Source: Pezicula radicicola
Lineage: Eukaryota; Ascomycota; Leotiomycetes; Helotiales; Dermateaceae
DNA: 64,000 nucleotides
Direction of reading: 5' to 3'
Assembly (NCBI GenBank): GCA_003008705.1
Contig: PDUO01000074.1
Span: 73,418 to 137,417, forward strand
The notes beneath the pieces were generated by a model. That model worked only from the letters and a program-made list of their open reading frames with translations, was not told the DNA's origin and searched no databases. Made by a program: the position numbers and the translations under genes. Positions 20,353 to 32,089 of this stretch are shown in pieces; within the stretch, counting starts at the first letter, position 1; each line of letters begins with the position of its first letter.

Positions 20353-21608
20353 TAGATAGTATTTGTTAGATATTTGCTCAAGGTCTTCTAAGTGAAGAAT
20401 AAATGTATAGTACGAGTTCTTGCGGTGCGGCTTAGGCTTAAGTGCGCAGGAGTACGGTGCCTAGACCAAACATTTTCTTAGACGTTGTACTCTATAGGCT
20501 CTACAAAGAAAAGTGGGCTAAAAATAGACTAAAGAACATACTTATTTTTGTATTCAAATAGAGCTTGGTTTTGCATCTTATAATTTCAAAACAACTCTTT
20601 CAAAACTTCTGTATTATAATTAGGCCCTAGTTTAATCACTTTTACCTTCTAAATTTATTTACTTAAGATCTCTTTGGTGAAAAGAAAGCTGAAGAAAGAG
20701 ATTATAACTTAAGTAGTGATTATTATTAACAAAAGAAAAAATCACCAATAATACTACGTTTGACCCGGCTTGGATAGTACATCCCATTATTCTTCACCCT
20801 CTTTGAGAGTTTTAAAGAAGCAATAGAAAGTCCCTATAAGCCACCACGGTTCGAAATTGCTCCTCTTATTAAGGCCGGGCGATCCTAAAACAGGAGAATA
20901 GTTACATAGAAACCTTCTAGAGGTTTATGGAGGTTATCCTAGTATTTGGTTAGGATGTTCTTAAAACCCTTTCTAGGCCTCTTAAAAGCAGTGGCGGTGT
21001 CTTTCACCGAGGTGATGATGGGAATCTAATGTTACTTAAAAAGTGCCGCCCTATAATATAAGTCAATCACAGAAACTAATCAGGATCCGTGTTAGAGGTT
21101 TAAATGTGTACGTTTTGTCTACACTGTGTAAAGCTATATGTTGTATTAATAATACCCTTTGGGCGGATAAGATTTCTTAGAAGGTAGTACTAGAGCTATA
21201 GATATACTAAAGAACTTTATATCTTCTTGGCAGGCTTCATAATAGCGACTTATTAATAATAGTCCAGCTTAACTAGCTACTTATACAAACTTCTCTATCT
21301 AACCCTTATCTAAAATCTAATTCCTTTTAAAGTATATTTATATAAGCTATCTTTTCAAACTAGAGATACCTAGAATATAGTGTTTCTCTAATAGTTAAAA
21401 GGAAGTTAATTTCATAGTAACACTATTTACAAATTTATATGTTTTCCCATTCACAGTATAGACTATCTAAGTACTCGATAGTTAAAAGAAAGAAGCACCA
21501 AAACCCAATCACCAAACCACCATCCTAATATCCAATCCAATCCAACCAACCCCACAATTTCAATTCCTCCCTCCTCCTTTCTATCCATCCATCCACCCAT
21601 CCACATAT
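20353..21608. other. AT-rich decayed sequence, no gene
   Basis: Both strands are full of stop codons and TA-rich words. Islands of moderate GC near 20.43 and 20.85-21.05 kb look like remnants of older sequence eroded by C-to-T change, as repeat-induced point mutation would do. No protein-level similarity could be read. Bases 21490-21600 are C/A-rich low complexity. Confidence 0.5.
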
Positions 21609-23442
21609 TTAAATATCATTATGAAACCTCGGAGGCGACTGCCATTCCAAGTCCCTCCATCTATGCCCATAAACCCTCAACCCAACCATAGGAATCAGAA
21701 AGGCAAGATTGATCATAGCGAAAACCAACCAAGCATATTCGTAGTCGATTTTTTTGCCTAGAGGAATACTATGAACCCAATTAGTTGAAATATTCATGTT
21801 TGATAGGGGAGGAAACTCTTGGACTTGATTATTGGATGTAGTTAGAGAAGCTGAGGTGGTGAAACTTACGCATAGAAAGATATAATACATCCGAAGAATT
21901 GACGGAATATATTGAGTAGACTTGATATTTCTGCGCTTTGAGGTTTATAACACTGTATTCAAAAATTGGATTATGAGTATCCAAAAATATCCACGTTAAA
22001 TTCTCTTTGAAAGAAAATTGGGAGATAAAAAAATAACTCACATCAGTAGTATAAGCATAAACAACAGTAGTAGCAACCTGTAACCCAAAACAAGCAATCC
22101 CCATCCCAAAAGCCGGACCAACCCAACTCGACCTCTCAGGATGAGAAAAGCAAACCCCCTCAATAATAACACCGATTGGTATCAAGACCGCAAACCAGAG
22201 AGCATCAAGTCTAGCTTCGGGTTTGCGAAATCCGTCATTCCGTTTCGCATATCGGTATACCATCCAATCAGTAAGCCAACCGGCATTAAATTCTCCAAGT
22301 AGACATCCGACTAGAAGAGGTATGCTTAGGATTAATCCTGTTTGGGAGACTGTGAAATGGTATAATTGGCCGAAGAGTTTCGCGCCGGTTATTGCGAAGA
22401 GGACTGTGCCGTAGCCGAAGCAGGTCATGTAGTATAGGCACGGGATGACGATAGAGATATATCGTAGCATGTAGAGTGGTCTGAAGAAGTCCGAGACCTG
22501 TAAACGTCGATTTACTAGTCGTGTATGTCTGCAAAGTAAAAGGTCGATGAAGCGTTTTGGTTGACGTACAGCGTAGCTGGACGTATCTCGGGAGTAAAGT
22601 GTCTCTGGTAGACAAACAAGCGTGAAAACGAATGTTCCGAGCTGAATATAACCCTTTCATATTGTAAACCAAACTTGTGAATTCACCGGAAGCACTACAG
22701 TCTACTTACTGGAATTAAGAAGCAGAACTTCCAACCTAAATCTTGTGCGATATATCCACCGATAAGTGGAGCAATATGTGGACCATTAGTGAGGAAAAAG
22801 GTATATACTCCCATATAAACACCGCGTTCATGCATGAAATACAGGTCACATATAGTAGCAGCACCAATAGCGACAGTGGATCCAGTACCGATGCCACTGA
22901 AAACTCGAGTTATTAAAATCCCAGGCCACGTCGTACAGTAACCGGCAATGACATTCGTGACACTAGCAAGGAGGCTACCAAGCAGATAAACAGGTCGACG
23001 ACCATAGATATTTGATAACGGAGCGGTAAATAAAGGCCCAACGCCGGCAAAGACCAAGAATACAGTGAGTTCATATGAGGCTTCCACGGTGCTGATACTG
23101 AATGCTTTCCCAAGTGGTACAAATGCTGGATTGATGACAGCGGCGCTCATGGGCCCGAGGCATGCAAGCCAGCTGATTTGAAGGGTCACGAAGAGCTTGA
23201 GCATAGGCGACCAGTTCTTGAAGACATTAGACTTCTGATCGGGGATTCAAAAACGAATTCTTTTAACTCACCAAAGGATCGTCATTGTAAGCAGTTGGCT
23301 GCGGTACAAGTGGTAGCCCGTGTCTGTCAAGCTTGAGATTGACCGTTTCTTGAACTTCTGGCTGCTCGACATCTTTGAAGTCGCGACTTCTTTTTTCTGT
23401 TATCGCATGCGCTTCTTCTAATTTTCCTGACGTTGGATCCAT
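21609..23442 (-). CDS. DHA1-type (12-TM) MFS transporter
   Basis: Five exons: 23442-23272, 23216-22710, 22641-22042, 21952-21870 and 21768-21609; about 506 aa. Every join is in frame and rebuilds a family motif: DPLNWSPMLKLF before TM1, LSNIYGRRPVYLLGS after TM2, RVFSGIGTGSTVAIG, and DCYKPQSAEISSLLNIFRQ in TM11. This is the polyamine/fluconazole-resistance branch of drug:H+ antiporters in the plasma membrane. The 57-residue N-terminus is charged and cytosolic. The gene is separated from the cluster exporter by 1.3 kb of decayed DNA and points toward it, so a shared role with the cluster is possible but not shown. Confidence 0.88.
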
Positions 23443-24114
23443 TGTATGAAAGCGCAGGCTATACCAAAATGACAAATAAATAATAACTTGTACCAAATAA
23501 CTTGATAGTTGTCATCAAACAAAAGTCTCTCCTTGAGCTGGGAGCGAGAAAATGGCTTCGCCGAGGTGAGAAAAAAGTGTATACAATACTAAGAAGCGTT
23601 TCAACTTCCATGCGCTTTTAATCACGGCATTTCTATGCAGGTCATCATGGCCGAGCCGCTAAGTGAACACGGCAATTAAAGAGGTTAATGTATTCGTCGG
23701 AATTGACACAACAGACAAGGTAGTGAGAAGTTGTGTTGTAAAATCTGCACCAATTCAGGCAAAATACAGGCATTTCAATTTGATCTGACATGCAGATAAC
23801 CTTGTTACATTCCCCCGCATATTGCCCCAAGATATGGCGGGGTATAATTCATGTATTTTCGTACACAAACAGTTCGACCATAGACAAGAGCGGATCCACT
23901 TAACAGCTTACTATAGTATTGAACTGCACAATAATTCAGCAGCACTTTACAAAGCTATGTAGTTAACTACCACTCTCCTTCGCATGCCAATGCTATCCTT
24001 ATGTATACGCTGCAACCAAAACGCCATGCTTAGGTAGACTCCACTGAAACAATTCCTATTTCAAACGCCTCAGCCCTCCAGAGAAGCAATATCTAGGTTA
24101 CCTCTGCCCAACAA
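23443..24114. other. intergenic between two minus-strand genes
   Basis: No gene seen. Contains the upstream region of the DHA1 transporter and the 3' flank of the next gene. Confidence 0.5.
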
Positions 24115-26811
24115 TTATGATGGGGGAGAATTATTCTGACTTTTAGGCTTCTTGTTCCATGGCAATGTCCATTTCCAAGTTACACGGCTACTTTCCTCCT
24201 TGGTCCACCAAACCGTTGTGTTATGCTGAGAGCTGCTAGATCTAGTAGACCCAGTTTCCTGAAGCGATGCAGAGTCTTGATAACCGGTGGTGTTGCTAGC
24301 TGTTTCATTAAATTTAGGAGTATAGTCGATGACAGAACTACTTGTAGAAGTTACCATTGTTGTTAGTGTTGGGGCATTGATCAGGATTGTTGATGCTTCG
24401 GTCATGCTGAGTGATGGCGATGACGAAGTAGCTTCTATGACCGTTATTGGGACAACGTTGGTGTTGGTGTCTTGGGGTTCTACTAGGCTGGCAATACTTG
24501 TTGAGCTAGATTGCGATTCGGCCGAGGTTACAGGTGTGGATATGGTGACAGATATACTCGTTGCTACTTCAGTTGTAATTGGATTAAGAGGCTGGGAATA
24601 GAACTCGGCATAACTAGCTGTTTCTATGGGAAACCCAGTTTCTTTAGCAAAGGCTGTGCTCTCTGCGGAAGTCGTGTTTTCAACTAGAATATGTGTGGTA
24701 GATGATTTAGTGGAAACAACAGAAAATGTGGTGGAATTCGCAGTCGTTGATATGGTTTGAGCCATGTCTGTGCTTGCCATTGAAATGCTGACCATTGAAA
24801 TGCTGATGTTGGCATCTGATGTTGAATTCTCGACAGGAGGCAAAGCATCCCCGGAAATCGGTGTAGGAGAAGCTTGTGCTTCTGAAGAAGTGGTAGAAGT
24901 CGAGAGAGTTGAGGACGAGGCTGAAAAAGAGCTAGTCGTTATGGATGACATAGTGGTCGTATGAAGAACCGGTAATGAAGAAGTAGAACTACCAACAATA
25001 CCGATCTTGAGAAAATGCGCATTCTTAGCAGCAACAGCTTGGCGGATAGCATCAGCGCCATACTTTTGAATAACAGTGGCTCTCCTCTGACGGAGACGGT
25101 CGGGCACGAAGTGGCCTATTAGTCCCGCGCCTGTACCGTGAGTCCCAGCAAGGAGTGACAACCAGAGAGTTTTCGATAAATTGTCCGTGAATGTCGCTAT
25201 TGATGAAGCATCCGCGGAGACGTCCCTTCCAATTATATCGTGAGACTTTGCGGCTTCAAGACTCGATTGAAAGACCTCCAAACCCGAACTCTGATTCTCC
25301 TCCGTCTTGTCAAGAAGGCTTAAAAACTTTTCGATGACCACAGAATCCTTTGGCAAATTGCATGCGAGTTGAGCAACAATGTTTTGGCTCCATTCATGCG
25401 ACGCTATGCCGTAAGTATTCATAAGAGGCTTACCTAACTTGGTACCGATATCTACCAATTGTGTTGCCGTGAAGGGAATTCCAGCTCTAAAAAGCACTAT
25501 CGGATCTCTAGCTAGTCGTATTATCTCAGAAATCGTTGGCCCCTCAAGAGTATCTGCTGGGCCTGCGTAAAAGCTTGGAAGGACGGCAAAGTATGAGACA
25601 GCGGCTTTAGCCGTCAGAATGCCAATCAGTTCTGATGGATCTTGAGGAATCTGTGGGAATCTTGCATCGAAGTAGAGGGATCTGTGTATGGCCAAGCTAG
25701 CTTTTGGGGCAATCTGAAAACCAGACTCAACAAACTGTCTGGCGACAACTGGGGTTGATAGTTTTGCTCCATTCTTAAGCGACCACAACGCATCTTTGAT
25801 CTTAGCGAGGTCAACACCAGGGAGAAGTTTGAGGGGTTGTCCATCGGGTGCGCTTAGGTCAAGGATTTGGTCATACAGTTCCAGATTTGCAATGTCCAGG
25901 GGAGGAATTTCATTTGCCTTTGCCTTTGCAGCGTCTGTTGTCTGGTGGGCAGAGTCTGGTGGGTCTGAAATTTCAGACTCCAATGCTTCTTCATCCAGCT
26001 CGCGCTGAATTGAGTCCGCGAGGGCGCGACATTTCGCAGAGAAAATACCGACATGAGAATTCGCCATTTCTGTGAAAGCTTCGATCGCTTGAAGACCTGG
26101 ATTAAGAGAAATCGCGGTTTCAAATATATATCGATCCCACGCTGTCACATCCTTTGGATCTGGGGAGACATTCCCTATTGCAGTCTTCGCTAACTTATTG
26201 TAAAACTCGTTGACGCCGCCATGAACGACCCAAGGGTACACAGGCGCCGAAGTTATAGTGTCAGAAGCTGCGCGAGACTCTAAGATCTCCGCAAGCAACA
26301 ATTTGTGCCAGGAATCTGAAGGTTTGTTCGTTCCACGGAACGATAAGCACCTTCGTCCAAACACCTCAAGCTCGACCCAGAAGTGCACTTGATCAGGAGT
26401 CCATATACTGCGCCATTGAGATGCATCGGCATCGGTACGGCGAGGTTCTGCAGCCTTGGTTGGGGACACATGAGGCGGCAAGGATAAGAAAGTATTCGAT
26501 TGAGGGGTGTCGCCATTGGTACCATCCGCAACGCACTTCTTGTAGCTCGAAGTACATGAAGCTTGGTTTGACTGTGGAGAAGCGTCGCATGTATCTCGTA
26601 GAAGTTGGCAAGAGTGTTCGTCGTCTTTCCCTATCCTAAGAGGTCCCCCTGTGAGAGATGACCACCTTTCTTCCTCTCTGGGGAATACAAATGATGAGGG
26701 TGATGAGGTAGAGGATGGGGAAGCCTGCTTCGGGTTGGAAGCTGCGTATGATAGAGGCAAGGTAGTGGACAGAATTGCAGCTGTGATGGCTGCCTTGTAG
26801 GGCCATAGCAT
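24115..26811 (-). CDS. secreted or wall-associated Ser/Thr-rich protein, unknown family
   Basis: A single 898-codon frame. Residues 1-23 form a signal peptide (charged start, hydrophobic core, cleavage near SYA-AS). Cysteines cluster at about residues 68-92 (C-x6-C-x10-C-x6-C). A helical, Cys-poor body follows to about residue 620. Residues about 630-860 are a mucin-like tract of Ser, Thr, Ala and Val with several N-glycosylation sequons. The C-terminus is short and basic, without the hydrophobic tail of a GPI signal. I do not recognise the globular part. A protein exported to the wall or medium with a heavily O-mannosylated stalk is the reasonable reading. Confidence 0.7.
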   Translation of the reverse strand: MLWPYKAAITAAILSTTLPLSYAASNPKQASPSSTSSPSSFVFPREEERWSSLTGGPLRIGKDDEHSCQLLRDTCDASPQSNQASCTSSYKKCVADGTNGDTPQSNTFLSLPPHVSPTKAAEPRRTDADASQWRSIWTPDQVHFWVELEVFGRRCLSFRGTNKPSDSWHKLLLAEILESRAASDTITSAPVYPWVVHGGVNEFYNKLAKTAIGNVSPDPKDVTAWDRYIFETAISLNPGLQAIEAFTEMANSHVGIFSAKCRALADSIQRELDEEALESEISDPPDSAHQTTDAAKAKANEIPPLDIANLELYDQILDLSAPDGQPLKLLPGVDLAKIKDALWSLKNGAKLSTPVVARQFVESGFQIAPKASLAIHRSLYFDARFPQIPQDPSELIGILTAKAAVSYFAVLPSFYAGPADTLEGPTISEIIRLARDPIVLFRAGIPFTATQLVDIGTKLGKPLMNTYGIASHEWSQNIVAQLACNLPKDSVVIEKFLSLLDKTEENQSSGLEVFQSSLEAAKSHDIIGRDVSADASSIATFTDNLSKTLWLSLLAGTHGTGAGLIGHFVPDRLRQRRATVIQKYGADAIRQAVAAKNAHFLKIGIVGSSTSSLPVLHTTTMSSITTSSFSASSSTLSTSTTSSEAQASPTPISGDALPPVENSTSDANISISMVSISMASTDMAQTISTTANSTTFSVVSTKSSTTHILVENTTSAESTAFAKETGFPIETASYAEFYSQPLNPITTEVATSISVTISTPVTSAESQSSSTSIASLVEPQDTNTNVVPITVIEATSSSPSLSMTEASTILINAPTLTTMVTSTSSSVIDYTPKFNETASNTTGYQDSASLQETGSTRSSSSQHNTTVWWTKEESSRVTWKWTLPWNKKPKSQNNSPPS

Positions 26812-28435
26812 GTTTGCGAACTCGCGAGAGTTTCGCCGCGGATGGGTTCACGCGCCGGGATCTTTGAAAGGCTTCGATGGTTGGATTGTCAAGTATCGAG
26901 TACAGAACTTTGGTGAAAGATATTACGTTGGACAGCGTCCAGCACAAATATCCAAGAAGGGTGTGTTGTAGAAAAGAGTAACAAAAAAAAAAAGGCCCGG
27001 AAAGAACAAACAGTTATAACACTTAAAATTTAATTGTGAATTTTCAATCGTCATTAGTAACCTCTAGATTCTAATTTTCTGTTTAGCTCAAGACGGGAAG
27101 AAGATAGCGTAGACAATGAACTGCTACGTCGGACTCGCTCGCGGCTAAGTCTTTTACTCGATACTTTGGAGGCCGCATAGAACGCAGAAAAGTTCAAGTT
27201 CTTGGTGATGGTACTGTTAGATGTCTGGTCTTCGGGGTGATAAAGGGAAAACACTAAGTGAGAACAGGAGGAAGCCTAGAAAAGCACAAATTTTAATTGT
27301 GCGCTTCTGAGCCTGCGATACTGGTTAACTTGCAAATAGCACAACTATCCAACTACAATAGTTTGCTCGTGGTTTGTTTCTTTCGACCACCTCCTAACAA
27401 GGCCAGAACATGGTTACTCTACTGTATGTATAGAAACTTCTACAGTCCCAGTAATGACCGGCAGACTTTGCTTGTAACCTTGATCGAGAAATATTGCACC
27501 AAATAGCCCGAGCTTTTTCTTATCCCTACTGTAGCAACCCACGCCCATCTTAAAGGAACCCCGCCCGTATATAATAAAGAGACGAGTAAATGGATCAATC
27601 TGTGAGACTTGTGTGGAACGTAGGGAAACAATGCTTTCGCAACAAGTCTGGATTGTAGTTGCACGACCTTCACCATAAGATTAGCACTTGCTTTACATTG
27701 TTTCTCTCGGTGGATCATGCTGTCCAATTTAAGTTTCAATGCGCACTCATCAGGCCATCAGTGGCCTACGCGATTGAAGGATTGAAGGATGGGATGGGGA
27801 GGGCGCTCCTGACGCATTTTCGAGATCTGTGGCCGATCTTGTAAGGACCTGTCGACGACGGCAAAGATATTGCGCATTGGCACAGATTTCACAGGTACCT
27901 AGTCAGTCGCCGCATGTCGATATGATACAGAGGGACGCGTCGAGATGAAGGTTAAGTAAGGTGTTGTTGACATCGGGCATTATTGGAGTCCTCGGGGCTT
28001 GTGCTGTGGTCCAACTCGTACGATCGCGGGGGCCAAATTCCCGAAGATCACGTGGAGAACTGCCGGCGGAAACCTTGGAATCTGGAATGTTATTTTCACG
28101 ACACTCGATTACGACTCAAGCCACATCCTAAACTGATCTTAGATCGTACCTAGCCATCTATGCTTCGTCCTGAGTTTGCAAGAAGTCAATCGACAAGTCA
28201 TGCCCGTGTGTACAATAGAAGCGAGCAATAATGGGAGACATCCAGTCGTTGACTAACTTCGTATTTTGGACCTTTTCGTCACCAAGGACAGTACTTACTG
28301 ATTCCGACACATGGTATTGAGCTCGACTACATACTTTTTAACACGGCAGTTTACGAAACAATATTACTTCTCTTCTGAAACATTGCGTTTATTCTAACAC
28401 CATCAGTCAGTCTCCTTTACTGGCGATAATAAATG
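26812..28435. other. 1.6-kb intergenic stretch, no gene recognised
   Basis: Includes the promoter of the secreted-protein gene, with an A10 run near 26980-26995. Short open frames are scattered and have no family features. I saw no convincing tRNA or other RNA gene. Confidence 0.5.
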
Positions 28436-28762
28436 TTACTCTTGCCTGTACCGGCCAGCACATAACTTTAAATTATGTACCTGTAGTGCCGTGCACATTT
28501 CGGGACGGCATAGAAAATTTCCAGTTCGAGCACAAGTGGCTCGAGGCTTTGGATGGTGGAAAGGTTGCGGCGTTGGGCACGGCATTTGGCTGCAAACATC
28601 ACCATATGTCGACGTCATTAGCATATCGGAAAGGCTCACCACGGCTGCTTTCCTCACAGTAGCCGTAGTAGCCAAAGTTTCGAAAAGGTCAAAAGCATGT
28701 TGATTGGTATTTGTTGGGAACACGGGACGGTAGTTGGTACAGTAGGTATTGAATGGTGCCAT
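28436..28762 (-). CDS. possible small hypothetical protein
   Basis: A 108-codon frame beginning MAPFNTYCTNYRPVFPTNTN. The middle is reasonably protein-like (HAFDLFETLATTATVRKAAVV); the C-terminal third is Cys- and Pro-rich (PCPTPQPFHHPKP) and may run into an intron. There is no signal peptide. It is preceded by a purine/pyrimidine-skewed leader and lies divergent from the next plus-strand gene. I do not recognise it and it may be spurious. Confidence 0.3.
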   Translation of the reverse strand: MAPFNTYCTNYRPVFPTNTNQHAFDLFETLATTATVRKAAVVSLSDMLMTSTYGDVCSQMPCPTPQPFHHPKPRATCARTGNFLCRPEMCTALQVHNLKLCAGRYRQE

Positions 28763-28984
28763 ATTGGAGTGGTGTCAAGATATATATCACGACACAAGTG
28801 AGTTGAGAAGAGAAAGAAAAGCAAAACAAGATGCTTTGTTGTTCAGTATGATACCGTAGTACGAAAGTGTACAAGGAAGAGAGAGTGGAGGGGTTCGGGG
28901 AATTTCAGATAGAGGGAGTCGCATCTATTTAGCCGACTCTGCTTGGGCACTGGCCCCGCCAGACTGAGATTGTCCACCTGTTTG

Positions 28985-29015
28985 AGGTGAGAGAGGGGGA
29001 GGGGGTGGGGGGGGC
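28985..29015 (+). other. G-run cluster (possible G-quadruplex)
   Basis: Consecutive runs of five, five and eight G separated by single bases lie in the divergent intergenic region, just before a CACGTG E-box-like word. The runs could form a G-quadruplex on the plus strand. Confidence 0.4.
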
Positions 29016-29628
29016 TTATCACGTGTTGGCCTGAATTACTGGTGAGACCGGCGAGAGATCATTTGCCAGACCCCAAGAGACACACATTCCAGTACTATTT
29101 GCATGGTTTCACCTCCTTTGTTTCCTCATATTACTTTAATACTTTAAGTACTTTAGGATTACTGTATAGTGCTCCCAATCCCATTATTATAATTCCACGT
29201 ACCACCTGCGGTCGCTGCCCGCGCCACTTTGTTATCAGCTCGTGTGGGGTTGCCGAGTTCGTGATCAGATCATCATCGTATCGTCGCTTACAGCGCAAAA
29301 GGGCAAGTCTTAAGCTGCCTGCTCAACTCAACCAAAGACAACTCACCACCACCACCACCGCACCGCAACCGCAACCGCAGCCGGAGCGGTCTGCCAGCCC
29401 TCTTGGCGCGCATCACATCACCTAATCTCTCTACTGTATACGCCCTCAGCCTTGGCCTATACCGGAATGAATGCAAAAGACCACCCCTACGACGTCCCCC
29501 GATATCCACAGCAGCTTAGATCTTTGCTCTAAAACAGCCTTCCCTTCGCAAACCAACCTCCCGTTATCACCGCTGATCCACTGTCGCTGAACCCCGCCGC
29601 ACATCAACAACACCATAATACCAATACC

Positions 29629-30892
29629 ATGCCTCCAACACGCAACGACCACCTACATCAGGACGAGAGTCCCCCAAATTCAACCAGGCAGCATACACAG
29701 AATATGATGCGATCCGCCGGTGTCCAGCGCGTGCGCAATGATGGTAAGCCCGTCCGTTCCCAGACGATGCAAAGTTATCCTGCTTACCGCCAGAACAGAA
29801 TCTTGGGTCGAGATCTCCTCGCAGCCTTCCTCTTCCTCCCTCTCTTCCATCGGCGACGAGATTGTAACAACCGGGCTCCGAGTCCAACATGGCCCTAACC
29901 CTCGAAGGCGTCGGAGAACACACGCGGGCACTACGAGCCACAGCGGATTGCACACAAGACACGCAGGCACAAGCAGTCAAGAGGAATATGATGAGAGCGA
30001 AAGCGAGGAGGACCATGTAATGACAAGTTCAACTGAGCATATTGCGCCGGCTGCGCGGCTACCTACAGCAGCACGGGCAGAGTACGATGATGGTTCGGAT
30101 TCAGACGATGACGACGAGAATGCGACTGCTTTGGGCCGAGTACGAGACGATCCAGTATTTACACCACAGCCCAATGCTTTCTCGCACCCACCTTCCCAGA
30201 GACCTTCTGATGGCTCTACTGGTTCCTACTTCCCGAGACCTCAATCTACGCCTTCCTCCCGACACTCGTACCCAGGCCGCACAAATTCACGAATGCAGCC
30301 AAGCTCTCCCCATGCAGACCACGATGCGGCTCTTCGTGCCAGCCTTACAACTCTCCTGTCCTGCGCTGCCGCCGCCCGAGGCCTTCCCAAACACAACCAA
30401 AGCAATAACGGCGGACAAACGAGCAATCAGCCCATGGGTCTGCGTATGGTACCAGAATCCGAGCTTATGGGGACACCCGCACTCAATTCTTCCCGGGCCC
30501 TTAGCCCAAGCACCCGCGCCCGAAGTAGCCCTTCCGTCTCCTCTCAAGAAGCAGCCACCCAAGCTAAGCGGAAAGTTTCTGCCACCAACTCTACAAAGCA
30601 ACAACCCAGAGCCACCAAAAAGAAGAAGGTTGCATTGCAGGAAGAGGCTATGATCAGCCCAACTCTTCTTGCTTGGGTTATGAGCGCTGGAGTCGTAGTT
30701 CTAGTCTCCGTTGTCGGCTTTGGAGCAGGTTACGTAATTGGTCGCGAAGTTGGGCAGCGCGAGGCCCTTGCAGGGCTTAATGGTTCCACACTGGCGGACA
30801 GTGGATCTTGTGGGCGTGAGGTGGTCCGAAGCTCGGGAACGCTGAGGAAGTTCAAGTGGGGAAGTGGAGTTGCGAGGAGCATTGTTGCATAA
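29629..30892 (+). CDS. low-complexity protein with a C-terminal membrane anchor
   Basis: Exons 29629-29743 and 29799-30892 (55-nt intron) give about 402 aa. The N-terminal 300 residues are polar and disordered, with an acidic DDGSDSDDDDEN stretch and many Ser/Pro. A basic patch (ATKKKKVAL) is followed by one hydrophobic segment of about 24 residues (LLAWVMSAGVVVLVSVVGFGAGYVIG) and about 45 further residues. This suggests a single-pass membrane protein facing the cytosol, or a nuclear-envelope protein given the lysine patch. I do not recognise the family. A pyrimidine-rich leader (29.3-29.6 kb) supports the start. The exon join changes frame correctly from RND into ESWVEISSQ. Confidence 0.65.
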
Positions 30893-32089
30893 TTTCTTTT
30901 GTTAGTGGTAATGGGATGGATGGACAGGAAATAAAGGCTATGATTGATGAAAATGGAATGACACAAAGAATGATACTATTCACAGCAGATCAAATCGGCA
31001 GACGTATTACATATGGTCGGGGTTAGGTTATGAGGAAGTTGCATGTTACGCTGGCGTTACTTTATTCTATTCGAAGGAGTTTACTTAATTAGATGCGGGG
31101 CATCGGTTGGGGATACATTGATTCTTAACGCGTAATAGGTACGGAAAGAATTAAAGGAAAACATTTACAACTCGAGTCCCCGAGTTTGGGGGCTCTGCAG
31201 CTAGTGCCACATGTCTGTGCTTCAGGGAATGAGCGGTCTTTAGGGGACAAGTAAATCCTTTCCCCGTTCCTTTGACCTACTCTAGTACATTATTTTCCTT
31301 TTGTCCAAGTTACGAATTGCGAATGCTAGATGAGCTTAGTTGCTCTATCTAAGCTCCACCAATCGAAGGTTACTATATTAGTTCTATACGAAAATTAAGT
31401 TTCTATAATTGTAAACTATGCAGAACTTATTTTGCGGCTTAATTGACTTTGTCGGCCCGCAACCTAATACCCCTAGTCCGCTAGTTTAGACGTGGAGAAA
31501 TAGCCGCGTATTGCTTCTTAGTGGGAGTTGGTTGCTAGCTAATTCTACTACGCAGTTACTATTCTACTTTACGGCCTGAGGTGTGTTCTGTATAAAGGTG
31601 AAGTGCCTCCTTTGCTAAATGATGACGTGCTTATTGTGTAGCTTAATTGACTGTGTGAGGCTGTAAGTTAATGGTCTGGTCCTAGTTCGTTGGCTTCTAC
31701 GTGGAGAAATTCCCACTTATTACTTCTTGGTGGAGGTTAGTTGGTAATTGTTCTACGCTAGAATCTATCATCGTTATTAGGGTTAGTAGTGTGAATTCGC
31801 GCCGCAGGAATAGAGGTTCTCTGGACTAAACTTATACAAGTGTGAAATTTTTTTGTTCTCGTATTGTTTTCGATTCTGTGAGCGACCTTTTTGCGCATCC
31901 TTGAGGTTTCACTTGGGTTGAAGGTATGTCTCACGCGGAGATGACGTTGTAGGCTCAGTGCCTATTTCTTCTGCAAGCCATTCCCCAGTCCTTCGACTTC
32001 CTTACTCTAGTCCCTTTTGTTTTTCAAGAGGGGTTAGAGGCGCTGACTGTTGTAGATCAGCATTTCTATTGCGACTTCAACTCGTGGAC
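30893..32089. other. intergenic with two diverged direct repeats
   Basis: No gene seen. The repeats at 31428-31555 and 31631-31761 are listed separately. Confidence 0.5.
31428..31761. repeat. pair of diverged direct repeats, about 130 bp each
   Basis: Copy 1 (31428-31555) and copy 2 (31631-31761) start about 203 bp apart. They share GCTTAATTGACT, ACGTGGAGAAAT, TTACTTCTT/TTGCTTCTT and TTCTAC near the end. Many differences are transitions, as expected for old repeats mutated by C-to-T change. Confidence 0.6.

Noticed and set aside
29042..29425. 127-codon frame upstream of the membrane-anchored protein
   Set aside because: Low-complexity Thr/Pro/Gln translation of a leader-like region; it overlaps the probable 5' UTR.
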